A DNA stretch of 64,000 nt from Arsenophonus apicola. GTDB lineage: Bacteria > Pseudomonadota > Gammaproteobacteria > Enterobacterales > Enterobacteriaceae. Under the pieces are notes generated by a model. The model was not told the DNA's origin, ran no database searches, and was given only the letters and a program-made list of their open reading frames with translations. The translations under genes were made by a program, and so were the position numbers. The stretch is from the NCBI RefSeq assembly GCF_020268605.1, contig NZ_CP084222.1:2914001-2978000 (forward strand), read 5' to 3'. Positions 52,086 through 61,679 of the stretch are shown here, one piece after another (the stretch's first letter is position 1; each line of letters starts with the position of its first letter).

Positions 52086-53481
52086 ATGAGAAGGTTGGAT
52101 AAAGACCACTTTGTTAAGCCGGGGCGATGTTTTTCTGAACGACCGCAATTCAAAATCGCTCCGGTTTCACAATTCTTGAGAACTCATAATATGGAATTCC
52201 GTGAACATCCTTGGTTTAGAAAGCGTGGTTATCTTCATTTCGATAAACCTATTTCAGTTGAGCACGCTTTGGATATCGTAACCAATCCCCACACCGTTGC
52301 AACTCATTCTTTCTTACCTTTCATTACTTTTACTGCAACTACTTATAAAGTACAAAAAGATAAAGGCACAAACGCTATAAATAAAACCCTCAAAGAAAGA
52401 CCAATAGCGTATTCCTCTCACGTTGATAGCCATATATTCTCTTATTACGCTGCAATCCTTAATAAGCTATATGAAACAGAGTTACAGACTCATGGTATTT
52501 CAAAAAAAGTATTAGCCTTCAGAGCAGCATTAAAAAAAAAAGTAATATTGAGTTTGCATATGAAGCCTTTCAGGAAATAAAAAAAAGAGGTGATTGTATT
52601 ACAGTTGTTTTAGATCTATCGAAATTTTTCGATACTCTTGATCATTCGTTATTGAAAGATGCGTGGTGCAGATTGCTTGCCACTGACAAGTTGCCTGAAG
52701 ATCATTATGCTGTTTTTAAAGCAATAACAAAATTTTCTAAAGTCGATAAAAATAAAGTATATGATTTAATCGGGATTTCTAAAATAATGCCAGACATATT
52801 AAGAAAACCAGGAAACAAATCTGTTCTTTTGAAGATTTCAGGAATAAAATCAGAAAAGCTAATTTGATAACACCTAACAAAACTAATTTTGGAATCCCGC
52901 AAGGTTCACCAATTAGCGCTCTTTTATCGAATATATATATGCTTAACTTTGACATTGAAATGAATAATTATGTTTCATTATTAGGTGGTGTATATTTTAG
53001 ATATTGTGATGATATGCTTTTTATTGTCCCTTCACATGAAAAAAATAATGTTGCTGACGAAGCCCAAAAAAGATTGCTCAAACTCAAAGTTTCACTTAAT
53101 ACCAAAAAAACAGAAATTAGAAAATTTGTAGCTACGCCATCTAAAATAAAATGTGATAAACCTCTGCAATACTTAGGGTTTATATTTGATGGTGATAATA
53201 TTTTTCTGAGGTCATCATCTCTTTCACGTTACTCTGATAGGATGAAACGTGGAGTACGTCTTGCGAAAGCAACGATGAAACGTAAGAATAAAATCAGAAA
53301 ATTTAAAGGATTGCCTAAAAAGGAACTATTCAAAAAAAAAATCTATGCCCGTTATTCTCATGTAGGTAGACGGAATTTTTTAACCTATGGATATAGAGCG
53401 TCTCGCATAATGCATTCAAATTCAATAAGAAAACAATTAAAGCCTCTATGGGAAAGATTACAGAAAGAAATTAACAAATAA
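52086..53481 (+). pseudogene. Defence-type reverse transcriptase (UG/DRT-like), broken by two frameshifts
   Basis: Three plus-strand frames join into one reverse transcriptase of about 465 codons. Part 1 (from ATG 52086) reads RRLDKDHFVKPGRCFSERP to LAFRAALKK and leaves frame at an A10 tract (52532-52541). Part 2 continues SNIEFAYEAFQEIKKRG and motif A VVLDLSKFFDTLDH, then is lost between about 52790 and 52845. Part 3 reads FEDFRNKIRKANLI, GIPQGSPISALLSNIYM, the active site YFRYCDDML, LQYLGFIFDG and a basic C-terminus to 53481. Each break is a -1 shift. The domain order, lack of group II intron maturase motifs and the YCDD site suggest an antiphage enzyme of the DRT2 kind; subtype is from recall. 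Confidence 0.8.
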
Positions 53482-53734
53482 AAAGTTGATGATATTAAAT
53501 TATTTGCTCTCAACTAGGCGCCTCATTTTGGATTTTTCTCCAGCACTTAATGTAATTTTGTAATTTCGCATCAGGTACCTTGCCTTATGTGTTCAACTAT
53601 GTCCGCTCCTCGCTCATAGCTGACTGTAAGATTTGATTGCGTTCTGACGAGAAAGCTGTCAGCTCAGATTTGAGTTAATACAATTAAGTAGAGGTAAAAA
53701 TCTTATAGCCTAAAAAATAGTCAATATTTTAACA
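53482..53734. other. Spacer between the two island pseudogenes
   Basis: The region separates the convergent 3' ends of the reverse transcriptase and AlbA-type pseudogenes. No family is recognisable and no clear terminator or inverted repeat of an insertion sequence was found. Short minus-strand frames are present but too short to assign. Confidence 0.5.
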
Positions 53735-55764
53735 TTACTCATTCAGAACCGTATATCCTTGCTTTGGTGAGTGTGGCTTATTCGGAAAAGCTAAACTCAG
53801 CACACCCTTCTCAACCATTTCTTTTAAATGACTTTGACGCAAATTTTGAGGAGTACGATTTGTTAATCGACTCAAAATAGATTTAGCAACATAATGTCCT
53901 TTACATAACTGAATTAAAACATTTCTCATTTCATTCGATGTAAGCCTTTTCTTTTTTATAGGCAATTGTGCTAGTTGAAAAAGTCGCTGCTTAAAGTCAG
54001 GAGATAAAACCTCAAGATCATCAACAAAAGGTCTATCTAGCAACCTACTGATAAGCCTGCCATTGTTATCCCTATTATCTACCTCAGTATTGATAGGGAT
54101 GTTTTCTGTGCCACTATCCGTTAAGCTGCCGCCGTTATGCGTTAAGCTGCCGCCGTTATGCGTTAAGCTGCCGCCGTTATGCGTTAAGCTTTCGCCGTTA
54201 TGCGTTAAGTTGGTATCAGAAATAATCGAATTAGAAAACACTTCTTCAGGAGTTGGAATTCCCATTCCCGGCAGAGAATATGACTTATCACGTTTTTCCC
54301 CACTAGAAACTAAAAATCCCTTAGTTTCTAATCGAGGTAAGGCTAAAGTAACGTCCCTGGGGTGTTTACTGGTCAATTGACAAGCTCTTGAATGATTTAT
54401 CCAGCCCTCAATTGCAGCCGTACTGACAATCATTCTTTCAAAATCATCAAGCTCATTAAATTTCCCTGAAAATTTATCTTGTAGGAGATCTGCTATATGT
54501 TCAGGAATTAGACTCACAGTCGAAAGTTTTAATAATGTTTGCTCTGAGGGTGACAATGTTTCATATAAATTAGGGGTTATCCAATTCACAGATTGCCACC
54601 CACTATATATTTTAGGGATACCTGAACCCGCCCGTTCACTAGCACCAATATTTAAAAACATTTGATGCATACGGCGATTAGGGCAATCACTATCACCACC
54701 TTTTATTGCGATCTCTTTCGGTACTCTCATTAACCCAGGATTTCTAAAACCAAACATATCTGGCCGTTTTACAACTAATATAGATGCTCGCCCGGTAAAG
54801 TCAGCATGTACTAATGTATTCACAAGCGCTTCCCTTAAAGATACATGTATTTGAGTATCCCCTTTTCTAACCCCATCCTTGATTTCAAAAGGTATTTTTA
54901 GATCAGTTATTAATTTACGATACACCCTACGATAAAAATCAAAAACATTACCAGACCAAGTACCATCAGGACATAACCTATCAATCCATCTTTTCTCTGT
55001 TTTAGCTTCAGGCCGTTCTTGATAATCCACAAAATAATTAGGAGCGGCATCCTGAATTGCTTGCCAAGTTCCAAACATCAAAACTCCTGCCAGAGTTAGC
55101 CCCTCCTCACCGGTTTGTCTATCTTTTTTCCAGCCACCAATTTTTTGTAGAAACTTTAGCGTGGTTAATTCTAAGAAGGGATGTCGAGGCTTGGAAATTG
55201 CTAACAATTGCTTATATGCACTTAAAGTTTTAATATCAATATCGTTCAAATCAAAACCTTTGATTATCTTATCATCGCGGCTGTCTTCAACCTGTTCCGC
55301 TAGCATTCTTTTAACTTCTTCTTTCGAACACTTAATATCAGCTTTACCTAACCGCTTATAAGTATTGTCTATCGGGTTATTTTTAAAAAAAATGGGTTTT
55401 TGGTGACGTGTAATGCCTGCGGGATCCTAATAGCTACAATTTGTTTGCCATTAATATTGAACTCATGAAAATCTTTTAAACTTAATAGGTTATAGCTAAC
55501 TTTGGAATGATTATTTAAAGTATCAAATAGCTCTTTTTTATTTTAGCTACATTATTCATACCTACAGGCAAAAATGAATTATCTTGCTCTTTCACACCTA
55601 AAATAATATATCCACCCACCATGAGTGTTAGCCATCGAACTAAATGTAGGCCAAAACTCTTTTGGTAGTTTACCTTTCCCATCCTGGCCTTGAGCTGGTT
55701 TAAATTCAATTTCTTCAGACTCAGCCAAAGCTTGTATATCCAATAAATCAGTAAGTTGAATCAT
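53735..55764 (-). pseudogene. Schlafen/AlbA_2-type ATP-binding protein, N-terminal part frameshifted
   Basis: The gene would encode about 675 residues. It begins at ATG 55764 with a good GGATAAA site: MIQLTDLLDIQALAESEEIE, then FKPAQGQDGKGKLP, the AlbA_2 (Schlafen-type nucleic-acid-binding) domain. The frame is lost near 55612 (after ANTHGG), near 55535 at an A-rich run (VAKIKK to ELFDTLNN) and near 55400 (RIPQA to RHQKPIFFKNNP). From about 55400 to the stop at 53735 the frame is open: a 523-codon block with the RecG-like/HATPase_c_4 region (NPGLMRVPKEIAIKGGDSD, IGASERAGSGIPKI) and winged-helix segments. Such proteins occur in defence islands; function unknown. A 21-bp tandem repeat lies in its C-terminal third. 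Confidence 0.85.
54120..54203 (-). repeat. Four tandem copies of a 21-bp in-frame repeat
   Basis: The unit GTTAAGCTGCCGCCGTTATGC occurs at 54120-54140, 54141-54161 and 54162-54182, and once more with two changes at 54183-54203; a decayed further copy starts at 54204. Read on the minus strand it encodes the heptapeptide T-H-N-G-G-S-L. The unit is GC-rich compared with its gene. Copy number probably varies between strains by slippage without disturbing the reading frame. Confidence 0.95.
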
Positions 55765-56140
55765 TTTTATCCTGTTTTTTTAATAGAAAACAAGCAACAA
55801 CATATAATAACGAGCATTAATATATTCTATCATCATTAACGAACGTGTTATTCATACATGTTCAAATGAAATATATTAAATATAAACACGCGCAGAACAT
55901 CATTGACAGGTAAAAATTAGATAATATTTAGGAAGTAATGAGACAAGCGCTACTTATACATCCATTGCAAAAAAGGCGCTTACCTTATAGGTAAACGCTT
56001 TTTTATTTAACAGCTAACAAACAAAATAAATCAGCCATTACTTTTATTTTTCAATAACTTTTCATATAGTTATTGCCAAACTTTAAATTAGCCAAAAATT
56101 TCAGCTAAATATTTATTATGCTAGCGCGGATTATTTTAAT
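55765..56140. other. Right edge of the accessory island
   Basis: AT-rich sequence without a gene. It contains the upstream region of the AlbA-type pseudogene and the rpoH terminator near 55976. No direct repeats or tRNA that would define an attachment site were found. Confidence 0.5.
55969..56003 (-). terminator. Terminator after rpoH
   Basis: GCGCTTACC (55976-55984) and GGTAAACGC (55990-55998) form a stem with one mismatch. It is flanked by A6 on the left and T6 on the right, so it can act in both directions. On the minus strand it lies about 140 bp beyond the rpoH stop. Confidence 0.8.
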
Positions 56141-56998
56141 TTAAGCTTCCATCACTAAGCGAAGTTTTTTCATGGCATTTTTTTCTAATTGTCGAACTCG
56201 TTCAGCAGATACACTATATTTATCGGCTAAATCCTGTAAAGTTGTTTTATTCTCGTCATCGAGCCAACGCGCACGAATGATATCCTGACTCCGCTTATCC
56301 AAGCTGGACAGTGCTTGCGTCAATTTATCAGTAGCATGGTTTTCCCAATTATCTTCCTCAATGCTATCGGCAAAATCAGAAGATTTATCCTGTAGATATA
56401 AAACCGGTGCAATAGTCGTATTTTCACCACTATCATCATCGTCATTCATGTCGAATGCCATATCTTGTGCAGCCATTCGCGACTCCATTTCACGAACATC
56501 CTTGCTGGTTACACCTAATTCCTTGGCAACCATATCAACTTCACTTTGATTAAACCAGCCGATACGTTTCTTATTCTTACGCAAATTGAAAAAAAGCTTA
56601 CGTTGAGCTTTGGTGGTTGCAACTTTAACTATCCGCCAATTACGCAATACATATTCATGAATTTCAGCTTTGATCCAATGAACAGCAAATGAAACTAAAC
56701 GTACGCCAACTTCAGGATTAAAACGACGAACAGCTTTCATTAGGCCAATATTACCTTCTTGGATTAGATCCGCTTGTGGTAATCCATAACCTGAATAATT
56801 ACGCGCGATATGAATAACAAAACGTAAATGAGAAAGAATAAGCTGTTTAGCCGCGTTTAAATCACCATGATAATGCAGCCGTTTTGCATATTCTTGTTCT
56901 TCCTCTGCTGTTAGCATCGGATAAGCATTAGCTGATCGCACATAAGCTTCAATGCTACCTTGTGGAATTAATGCTAATGATTGCATATCTTTGGTCAT
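56141..56998 (-). CDS. rpoH: RNA polymerase heat-shock sigma factor RpoH
   Basis: RpoH (sigma32) directs transcription of chaperones and ATP-dependent proteases on heat or protein-folding stress. ATG 56998 with AGAGGAT upstream gives 285 residues (E. coli 284). Region 2 (DLIQEGNIGLMKAVRRFNPE and SFAVHWIKAEIHEYVLRN), the RpoH box TKAQRKLFFNLRK, and the region 4.2 helix-turn-helix VSAERVRQLEKNAMKKLR are present. It neighbours ftsX as in E. coli. The 5' coding region probably keeps the thermosensor function, but I did not fold it. Confidence 0.98.
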   Translation of the reverse strand: MTKDMQSLALIPQGSIEAYVRSANAYPMLTAEEEQEYAKRLHYHGDLNAAKQLILSHLRFVIHIARNYSGYGLPQADLIQEGNIGLMKAVRRFNPEVGVRLVSFAVHWIKAEIHEYVLRNWRIVKVATTKAQRKLFFNLRKNKKRIGWFNQSEVDMVAKELGVTSKDVREMESRMAAQDMAFDMNDDDDSGENTTIAPVLYLQDKSSDFADSIEEDNWENHATDKLTQALSSLDKRSQDIIRARWLDDENKTTLQDLADKYSVSAERVRQLEKNAMKKLRLVMEA

Positions 56999-57160
56999 TG
57001 ATATCCTCTTTGAATTCAATAAACTAAGAGTTAGTTCTAAAATAAAAAGTTTATATTTGAGCAGAATTCCATTGCTCAGCGATTAATCTGATATCGAGTA
57101 GTTTACCACTGCTTGGTATCGAAGAAAATTGCCTTGACTTAATTACATTGAACTTTTAAC

Positions 57161-57188
57161 TTCGACACAATGACAGCATAAAAGTTCA
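57161..57188 (-). promoter_or_regulatory. Possible sigmaE promoter of rpoH
   Basis: On the minus strand TTGAACTT ends at 57183 and TCGAA lies at 57165-57161, with a 17-base spacer. E. coli rpoH has a sigmaE promoter (P3) that also begins TTGAACTT, at a similar distance. The -10 match is imperfect (TCTGA is usual), so this is tentative. Confidence 0.35.
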
Positions 57189-57225
57189 ATATTGATTATC
57201 CAATCACTTTTACTGCTGAAAATGA

Positions 57226-58185
57226 TCACTCTGGCGTAAAACGTCTTAAATGTTGAACTGTAGCAAGCCAAGCCGCTAACCAGCCAATCATCGCGGCAAC
57301 CAGTATAACTAATAGCACTTCATCCCACAAAAGCCCTTGAATATGAAATGTAGTACCGAATACACCCGCTACTTGGGTAACTATATCGCTCAGTTGCCAT
57401 ACCAATAGTGCAGAAAGTATTAATGAAAGTAAAGCGCCAAAGAATCCCAGTATAATACCACCATTTAAAAAAGGGCGCATAATAAAACCATCTGTCGCCC
57501 CGATCAACTTCATGACATTAATCGTATCCCTACGGGCAAAAATATTTAGTCTTATACTATTGCCTATCAATAAAAACACCGCCATAACCATTAAAATACC
57601 AATCACCAATGCAATCTGGCCGATCAGACCCGTTAATGCGGCTAAACGAGTAAACCAACTTTCGTCCATGCGAACATCTTCAATTCCAGCTAATTGACCT
57701 ATTTTATTACGCAGGTTTATCAATGATTGTGAATTTTGAAAATCAATTTTAGGTGTGATAATTGCTACTGCGGGTAAAGGATTTTCTTCTAATAGATCTA
57801 ATGCTGTGCCAAATCCTGACCAATTACGAAACTCAATCATGGCTTCTTCCCGCGATAGATAATTAACACTTTTAACACCGTCTAATTGCCTAAGACCAGC
57901 GACTGTCTGTTCAGCCCCTTTTTCATCTAAGGATTTATCCAAATAAACGGTTAATTGGGGTGTCGGGTACCATTGTTGCGCTGCTTGTGAAACATTTTTC
58001 CAAACAATATAACAAAGACTAGGCAGCGTTATCGAGATCGCAATAACAGCCACCGTCAAAAACGTAGCCAAAGGCTGGCGTAACATATCTGCTAATGTAT
58101 TTAGCCAAGCGTAGCGCCATTGCTCTCGCCAGCCCCCCTTTAATGCTTTGGCTTTAGCTGTTTTATGGATAGGTTTTTTAGCCAT
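57226..58185 (-). CDS. ftsX: Cell division membrane protein FtsX
   Basis: FtsX is the membrane half of the FtsEX complex, which uses ATP hydrolysis to activate periplasmic amidases through EnvC at the septum. The 319-residue protein has four helices (near residues 37-57 and three in the last 150) and a periplasmic loop with NYLSREEAMIEFRNWSGFG and LEENPLPAVAII. The C-terminus LAAWLATVQHLRRFTPE is nearly that of E. coli. The cytoplasmic N-terminal tail is about 30 residues shorter than in E. coli (352). It overlaps ftsE by 8 bp. Confidence 0.97.
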   Translation of the reverse strand: MAKKPIHKTAKAKALKGGWREQWRYAWLNTLADMLRQPLATFLTVAVIAISITLPSLCYIVWKNVSQAAQQWYPTPQLTVYLDKSLDEKGAEQTVAGLRQLDGVKSVNYLSREEAMIEFRNWSGFGTALDLLEENPLPAVAIITPKIDFQNSQSLINLRNKIGQLAGIEDVRMDESWFTRLAALTGLIGQIALVIGILMVMAVFLLIGNSIRLNIFARRDTINVMKLIGATDGFIMRPFLNGGIILGFFGALLSLILSALLVWQLSDIVTQVAGVFGTTFHIQGLLWDEVLLVILVAAMIGWLAAWLATVQHLRRFTPE

Positions 58186-58843
58186 TCTGACCTCCTATCA
58201 TTCTCCCTTCGTTTAATGTCAGAATAGCATAATGACGACGCGCAATAAGCTCAAGATCATGAGTGGCGACTAAAACTGTCACACCGACGCGATTGAATTC
58301 TTCAAACAATCGCATGATACCTTCAGATAATTCATCATCCAAATTACCCGTTGGTTCATCTGCTAGCAATACACTAGGCTTATTAACAATGGCTCGAGCT
58401 ATACCTATCCGTTGTTGTTCCCCACCTGATAATTGGATTGGATAACTTTTCGCTCTATTAAGTAAACCTACTTTATCTAGCGCAGCAGAAACTCGACGAC
58501 GAATGTCCTCAGAGCTGGCACCGGCAATAATCAGCGGCATAGAAACATTGTCGTAAACGTTTCTATCAAATAACAAATGGTGATCTTGAAAAATCATGCC
58601 AATTTGTCGACGTAAAAAGGGGACTTCCCGTTTTTTTAAGCGACTAATGTCGTGACCGCCAAACCAAATATGGCCAGTACTAGGGCGTTCAATACCACAA
58701 ATTAACTTTAATAAGGTACTTTTCCCCGCCCCGGAATGACCGGTAAGAAACGCCATTTCTCCAGGATGAAGATGAAAATCAATGCCCTGGAGTGCTTGCT
58801 TACCACCACGATAAGCTTTACTAACATGTTCAAAGCGAATCAT
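58178..58843 (-). CDS. ftsE: Cell division ATP-binding protein FtsE
   Basis: FtsE is the ATPase of FtsEX at the divisome. The 221-residue protein has Walker A TGHSGAGKSTLLKL (near residue 35), signature QLSGGEQQRIGIARAIV, Walker B VLLADEPTGNLD and switch His in VATHDLELI. It begins MIRFEHVSKAYRGGKQAL as in E. coli. It lies 5 bp after ftsY and overlaps ftsX, forming the ftsYEX operon. Confidence 0.98.
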   Translation of the reverse strand: MIRFEHVSKAYRGGKQALQGIDFHLHPGEMAFLTGHSGAGKSTLLKLICGIERPSTGHIWFGGHDISRLKKREVPFLRRQIGMIFQDHHLLFDRNVYDNVSMPLIIAGASSEDIRRRVSAALDKVGLLNRAKSYPIQLSGGEQQRIGIARAIVNKPSVLLADEPTGNLDDELSEGIMRLFEEFNRVGVTVLVATHDLELIARRHYAILTLNEGRMIGGQNG

Positions 58844-58848
58844 TGATA

Positions 58849-60093
58849 TTAATCCTCTCGGACAAAAAGCGCCTCGATGAAATCATGAGCTACAAATGGC
58901 CGGAGATCATCAATGCCTTCACCAATCCCGATATAACGAATTGGGATCTTAAACTGATCAGCAATAGCAAAAATCACGCCGCCTTTAGCTGTACCATCAA
59001 GTTTAGTCAAAATAATACCGGTTATACCCACTGCCTCATGAAAAATTTTAGCCTGATTAATTGCATTTTGACCAGTACTCGCATCTAAGGTTAGCATCAC
59101 TTCATGAGGTGCATGTTGATCAAGTTTTTGCATAACTCTGACAATTTTTTTCAACTCTTCCATCAAATGTACTTTGTTTTGCAATCGTCCAGCAGTATCT
59201 GCAATCAATATATCAATCCCTTTCGCTTTCGCCGACTGAATGGCATCAAAAATAACCGATGCAGGATCGGCTCCAGTATGCTGAGCAACAACCGGGATAT
59301 TGTTACGCTCTCCCCAAACTTGCAATTGTTCCACCGCTGCTGCCCTAAATGTATCTCCAGCGGCTAACATTACCGATTTACCTTCGGCCTGATATTGACG
59401 GGCTAACTTACCAATTGTTGTGGTTTTACCAACCCCATTAACCCCAACCATCAATATGACATAAGGTAGCTTATTTTCTATAACCAATGGCTTCTCAACA
59501 ACAGATAAGATAGTGGCCATTTCTTCGCGCAATTTGCTATATAGCATCGCAGCATCATTCAACTCTTTACGATTAGCATGAGTAGTTAAACTATTTATAA
59601 TCTTGCGTGTTGTTTCTAGCCCCACATCAGCGATTAAAAGTTGTTCTTCCAATTCATCGAATAGATCATCATCAATTTTTTTACCGCGAAAAAAACTAAC
59701 AAAACCGACACCCATATTCTGCCGCGTTTTTAATAAACCCCGCCTTAACCGCGAAAAGAAATTTTCTTTTGCCGGTTTTTTTTGCTGTTGCATCAACGGT
59801 GTTTTTTTCTGTTCATCTCTTGCTTGTAAAGTGACAGTATGTTCACTAAGTGTAACAATTTCTGCGGCTTTAACGTCGACTGTTTGATATTGACTATTTT
59901 CTTCTTTTACTGTTTGAGGCTGCACCTTTTCTGCTTTTACAGACGGCTTTGATGCCTCTATGACATCCGTCAACCCTTCAGCCTTGTCTTCTACCGTCGG
60001 TTCAGATTGTTGCGCTGTCTCTTTTTTTTGCACTTCATTTTCAGATCCCAACCCTAGCCAGGAAAAAAAACTTTTTTTTCTCTTTTTAGCCAT
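58849..60093 (-). CDS. ftsY: Signal recognition particle receptor FtsY
   Basis: FtsY docks SRP-ribosome complexes at the inner membrane so that membrane proteins insert during translation. The 414-residue protein has an acidic, Glu/Gln-rich N-terminal A domain (residues about 1-110), then the NG GTPase domain with GVNGVGKTTTIGKLA, DTAGRLQNK, TKLDGTAKGG and the end VAHDFIEALF. E. coli FtsY has 497 residues; the difference is in the A domain, which is about 80 residues shorter and is known to vary. Divergent from rsmD, with 213 bp between. Confidence 0.98.
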   Translation of the reverse strand: MAKKRKKSFFSWLGLGSENEVQKKETAQQSEPTVEDKAEGLTDVIEASKPSVKAEKVQPQTVKEENSQYQTVDVKAAEIVTLSEHTVTLQARDEQKKTPLMQQQKKPAKENFFSRLRRGLLKTRQNMGVGFVSFFRGKKIDDDLFDELEEQLLIADVGLETTRKIINSLTTHANRKELNDAAMLYSKLREEMATILSVVEKPLVIENKLPYVILMVGVNGVGKTTTIGKLARQYQAEGKSVMLAAGDTFRAAAVEQLQVWGERNNIPVVAQHTGADPASVIFDAIQSAKAKGIDILIADTAGRLQNKVHLMEELKKIVRVMQKLDQHAPHEVMLTLDASTGQNAINQAKIFHEAVGITGIILTKLDGTAKGGVIFAIADQFKIPIRYIGIGEGIDDLRPFVAHDFIEALFVRED

Positions 60094-60306
60094 CTGCCAT
60101 TACACTCCTAGCGGTAAAAAATGTGGTGTAACCAAGGTAAATAATAAAATATGTTGGCAGTGTATCATTTGATTTGCTTGCAACACATATCTGACACCTA
60201 TTTCATGTTAAATTAGCGATAATTTTCATGTTGTACATACTGACGATAAACATTGGTATTATTATCACCTATATTAACAAACTGTAATGACTAAACTATG
60301 TAAATT

Positions 60307-60885
60307 ATGGCAAGAAAAATACAATCTGCATCACGTGGCCAAATTCGTATCATTGGCGGGAAATGGCGAGGACGTAAACTACCTGTTTCTGATAGTGAGG
60401 GCTTACGTCCCACAACAGATAGGCTCAGAGAAACTTTATTTAATTGGCTAATACCTGTGATTCAAGAGGCTCGTTGTCTTGATTGTTTTGCTGGTAGTGG
60501 CGCTTTAGCTATTGAAGCACTTTCTCGCAATGCCGCTTCCGCTACTTTAATTGAATTAGAACGCCCTATTGCAACACAACTTGTGGCCAATCTCGCTAAA
60601 TTAGAAGCAAAAAATGCGCAAGTAATTAATAGCGATACATTAAACTATTTAGCACAGGCTGGCACAGCCTATGATGTCATTTTTCTTGATCCACCTTTTC
60701 GTAAAGGTCTCTTGCAACAAACAGCTTTACTATTAGAACAGAATGGGTGGTTAACCGAAAACTGTTGGATCTATGTTGAGGCAGAAGCAGAAGCTAATTT
60801 AGCCATGTTACCTAAAAATTGGCAGCTTCATCGTAAAAAAGTTGCCGGGCAAGTCGCTTACTATCTTTATATCCGTCATCAATGA
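60307..60885 (+). CDS. rsmD: 16S rRNA guanine966-N2 methyltransferase RsmD
   Basis: RsmD methylates N2 of G966 in 16S rRNA on assembled 30S subunits. The 192-residue protein has RGQIRIIGGKWRGRKLPV at the N-terminus, LRPTTDRLRETLFNWL, the SAM motif CLDCFAGSGALAIEALSR and the catalytic DPPF motif (VIFLDPPFRKG). Length is close to E. coli (198). It is divergent from ftsY and followed by yhhL after 16 bp. Confidence 0.97.
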   Translation: MARKIQSASRGQIRIIGGKWRGRKLPVSDSEGLRPTTDRLRETLFNWLIPVIQEARCLDCFAGSGALAIEALSRNAASATLIELERPIATQLVANLAKLEAKNAQVINSDTLNYLAQAGTAYDVIFLDPPFRKGLLQQTALLLEQNGWLTENCWIYVEAEAEANLAMLPKNWQLHRKKVAGQVAYYLYIRHQ

Positions 60886-60901
60886 TTAACTGGAAGATAT
60901 C

Positions 60902-61177
60902 ATGTTAATAAATGCTGGAAAATTATTAATGGTTTTTGTTTGGGGTTTTATGATTTTTAATTTAATCCATCCGTTTCCTAAACCATTAAAATATTTTATC
61001 GATGTAGCAATGATATTTATGATTTTTATGCATGCTATGCAAGCCATTTTTTTGCAAGCCGCTTTTGCAAAAACAGAAAAACATCCTCGTTGGCTGCAAA
61101 TAAAAATATTTCTATTCGGCGTTTTTGAACTTTTAGCCTGGCAGAAAAGACAAAAAAACGACAAATTGCAACAATAA
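60902..61177 (+). CDS. yhhL: DUF1145 small membrane protein YhhL
   Basis: YhhL is a small membrane protein of unknown function, 91 residues here and 89 in E. coli. Two hydrophobic helices are visible (residues about 6-22 and 34-55), separated by the family motif HPFPKPLKYFIDVAMIFM. A basic, Gln/Lys-rich tail follows. It lies right after rsmD as in E. coli and is convergent with yhhM. Confidence 0.9.
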   Translation: MLINAGKLLMVFVWGFMIFNLIHPFPKPLKYFIDVAMIFMIFMHAMQAIFLQAAFAKTEKHPRWLQIKIFLFGVFELLAWQKRQKNDKLQQ

Positions 61178-61224
61178 ACCATAAGCGATTACAAGAGCCA
61201 TGCCTAATTGGCTAATAAATTTAG

Positions 61225-61581
61225 TTATTTTGCATTGGCTTTGATTTCAAAGCGAATAAATCTTGTTCCCTGTATATAAAGGGTACCTTTATCTCCTTTT
61301 TTAATCACATTGTATTCCTTTTCCGTTTTAACAAAAATCTTTATCACTTCACTAGTTGATAGACGCCGAAAATAAATTTCATAACGAAAAGTTTCAGGAA
61401 TAACAACCTCTCGTTGACGTGAGCGCATATTAGGATAGGGATAATCTTTCTTGTCAATAATCTCAACTTGATAGCTGATAATCGGCGAATTATCATTAAT
61501 TACATTTTGTCGACGCTGATCAAAAAAACGTTTCGTCGCTAGCATAATAATGGTAATAACGAATATAACCGATTTATTCAC
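61225..61581 (-). CDS. yhhM: DUF2500 membrane-anchored protein YhhM
   Basis: YhhM has one N-terminal membrane helix (residues about 4-17) and a beta-rich domain with RSRQREVVIPETFRYEIYF and GDKGTLYIQGTRFIRFE, the DUF2500 pattern. It has 118 residues (119 in E. coli). Function is unknown. It lies on the opposite strand to yhhL and yhhN, the E. coli arrangement. Confidence 0.88.
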   Translation of the reverse strand: MNKSVIFVITIIMLATKRFFDQRRQNVINDNSPIISYQVEIIDKKDYPYPNMRSRQREVVIPETFRYEIYFRRLSTSEVIKIFVKTEKEYNVIKKGDKGTLYIQGTRFIRFEIKANAK

Positions 61582-61679
61582 AATATTTTCCAGGCTTTCA
61601 TCATTTATGTCATTATTATTGTCTATCCTCTAATAGGATCAATAATTTCTAATTAATCTTTTTAGCTTGTGGGGAAACA

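Noticed and set aside
52086..53481. Group II intron with its reverse transcriptase
   Set aside because: No domain X/maturase or HNH region is evident after the polymerase motifs and no domain V-like hairpin was seen downstream.
53482..53734. Insertion-sequence remnant between the island pseudogenes
   Set aside because: Short minus-strand frames exist, but I found no terminal inverted repeats, target duplications or recognisable transposase motif.
54120..54203. CRISPR array
   Set aside because: Copies are directly adjacent 21-bp units without spacers and lie in frame within a gene.
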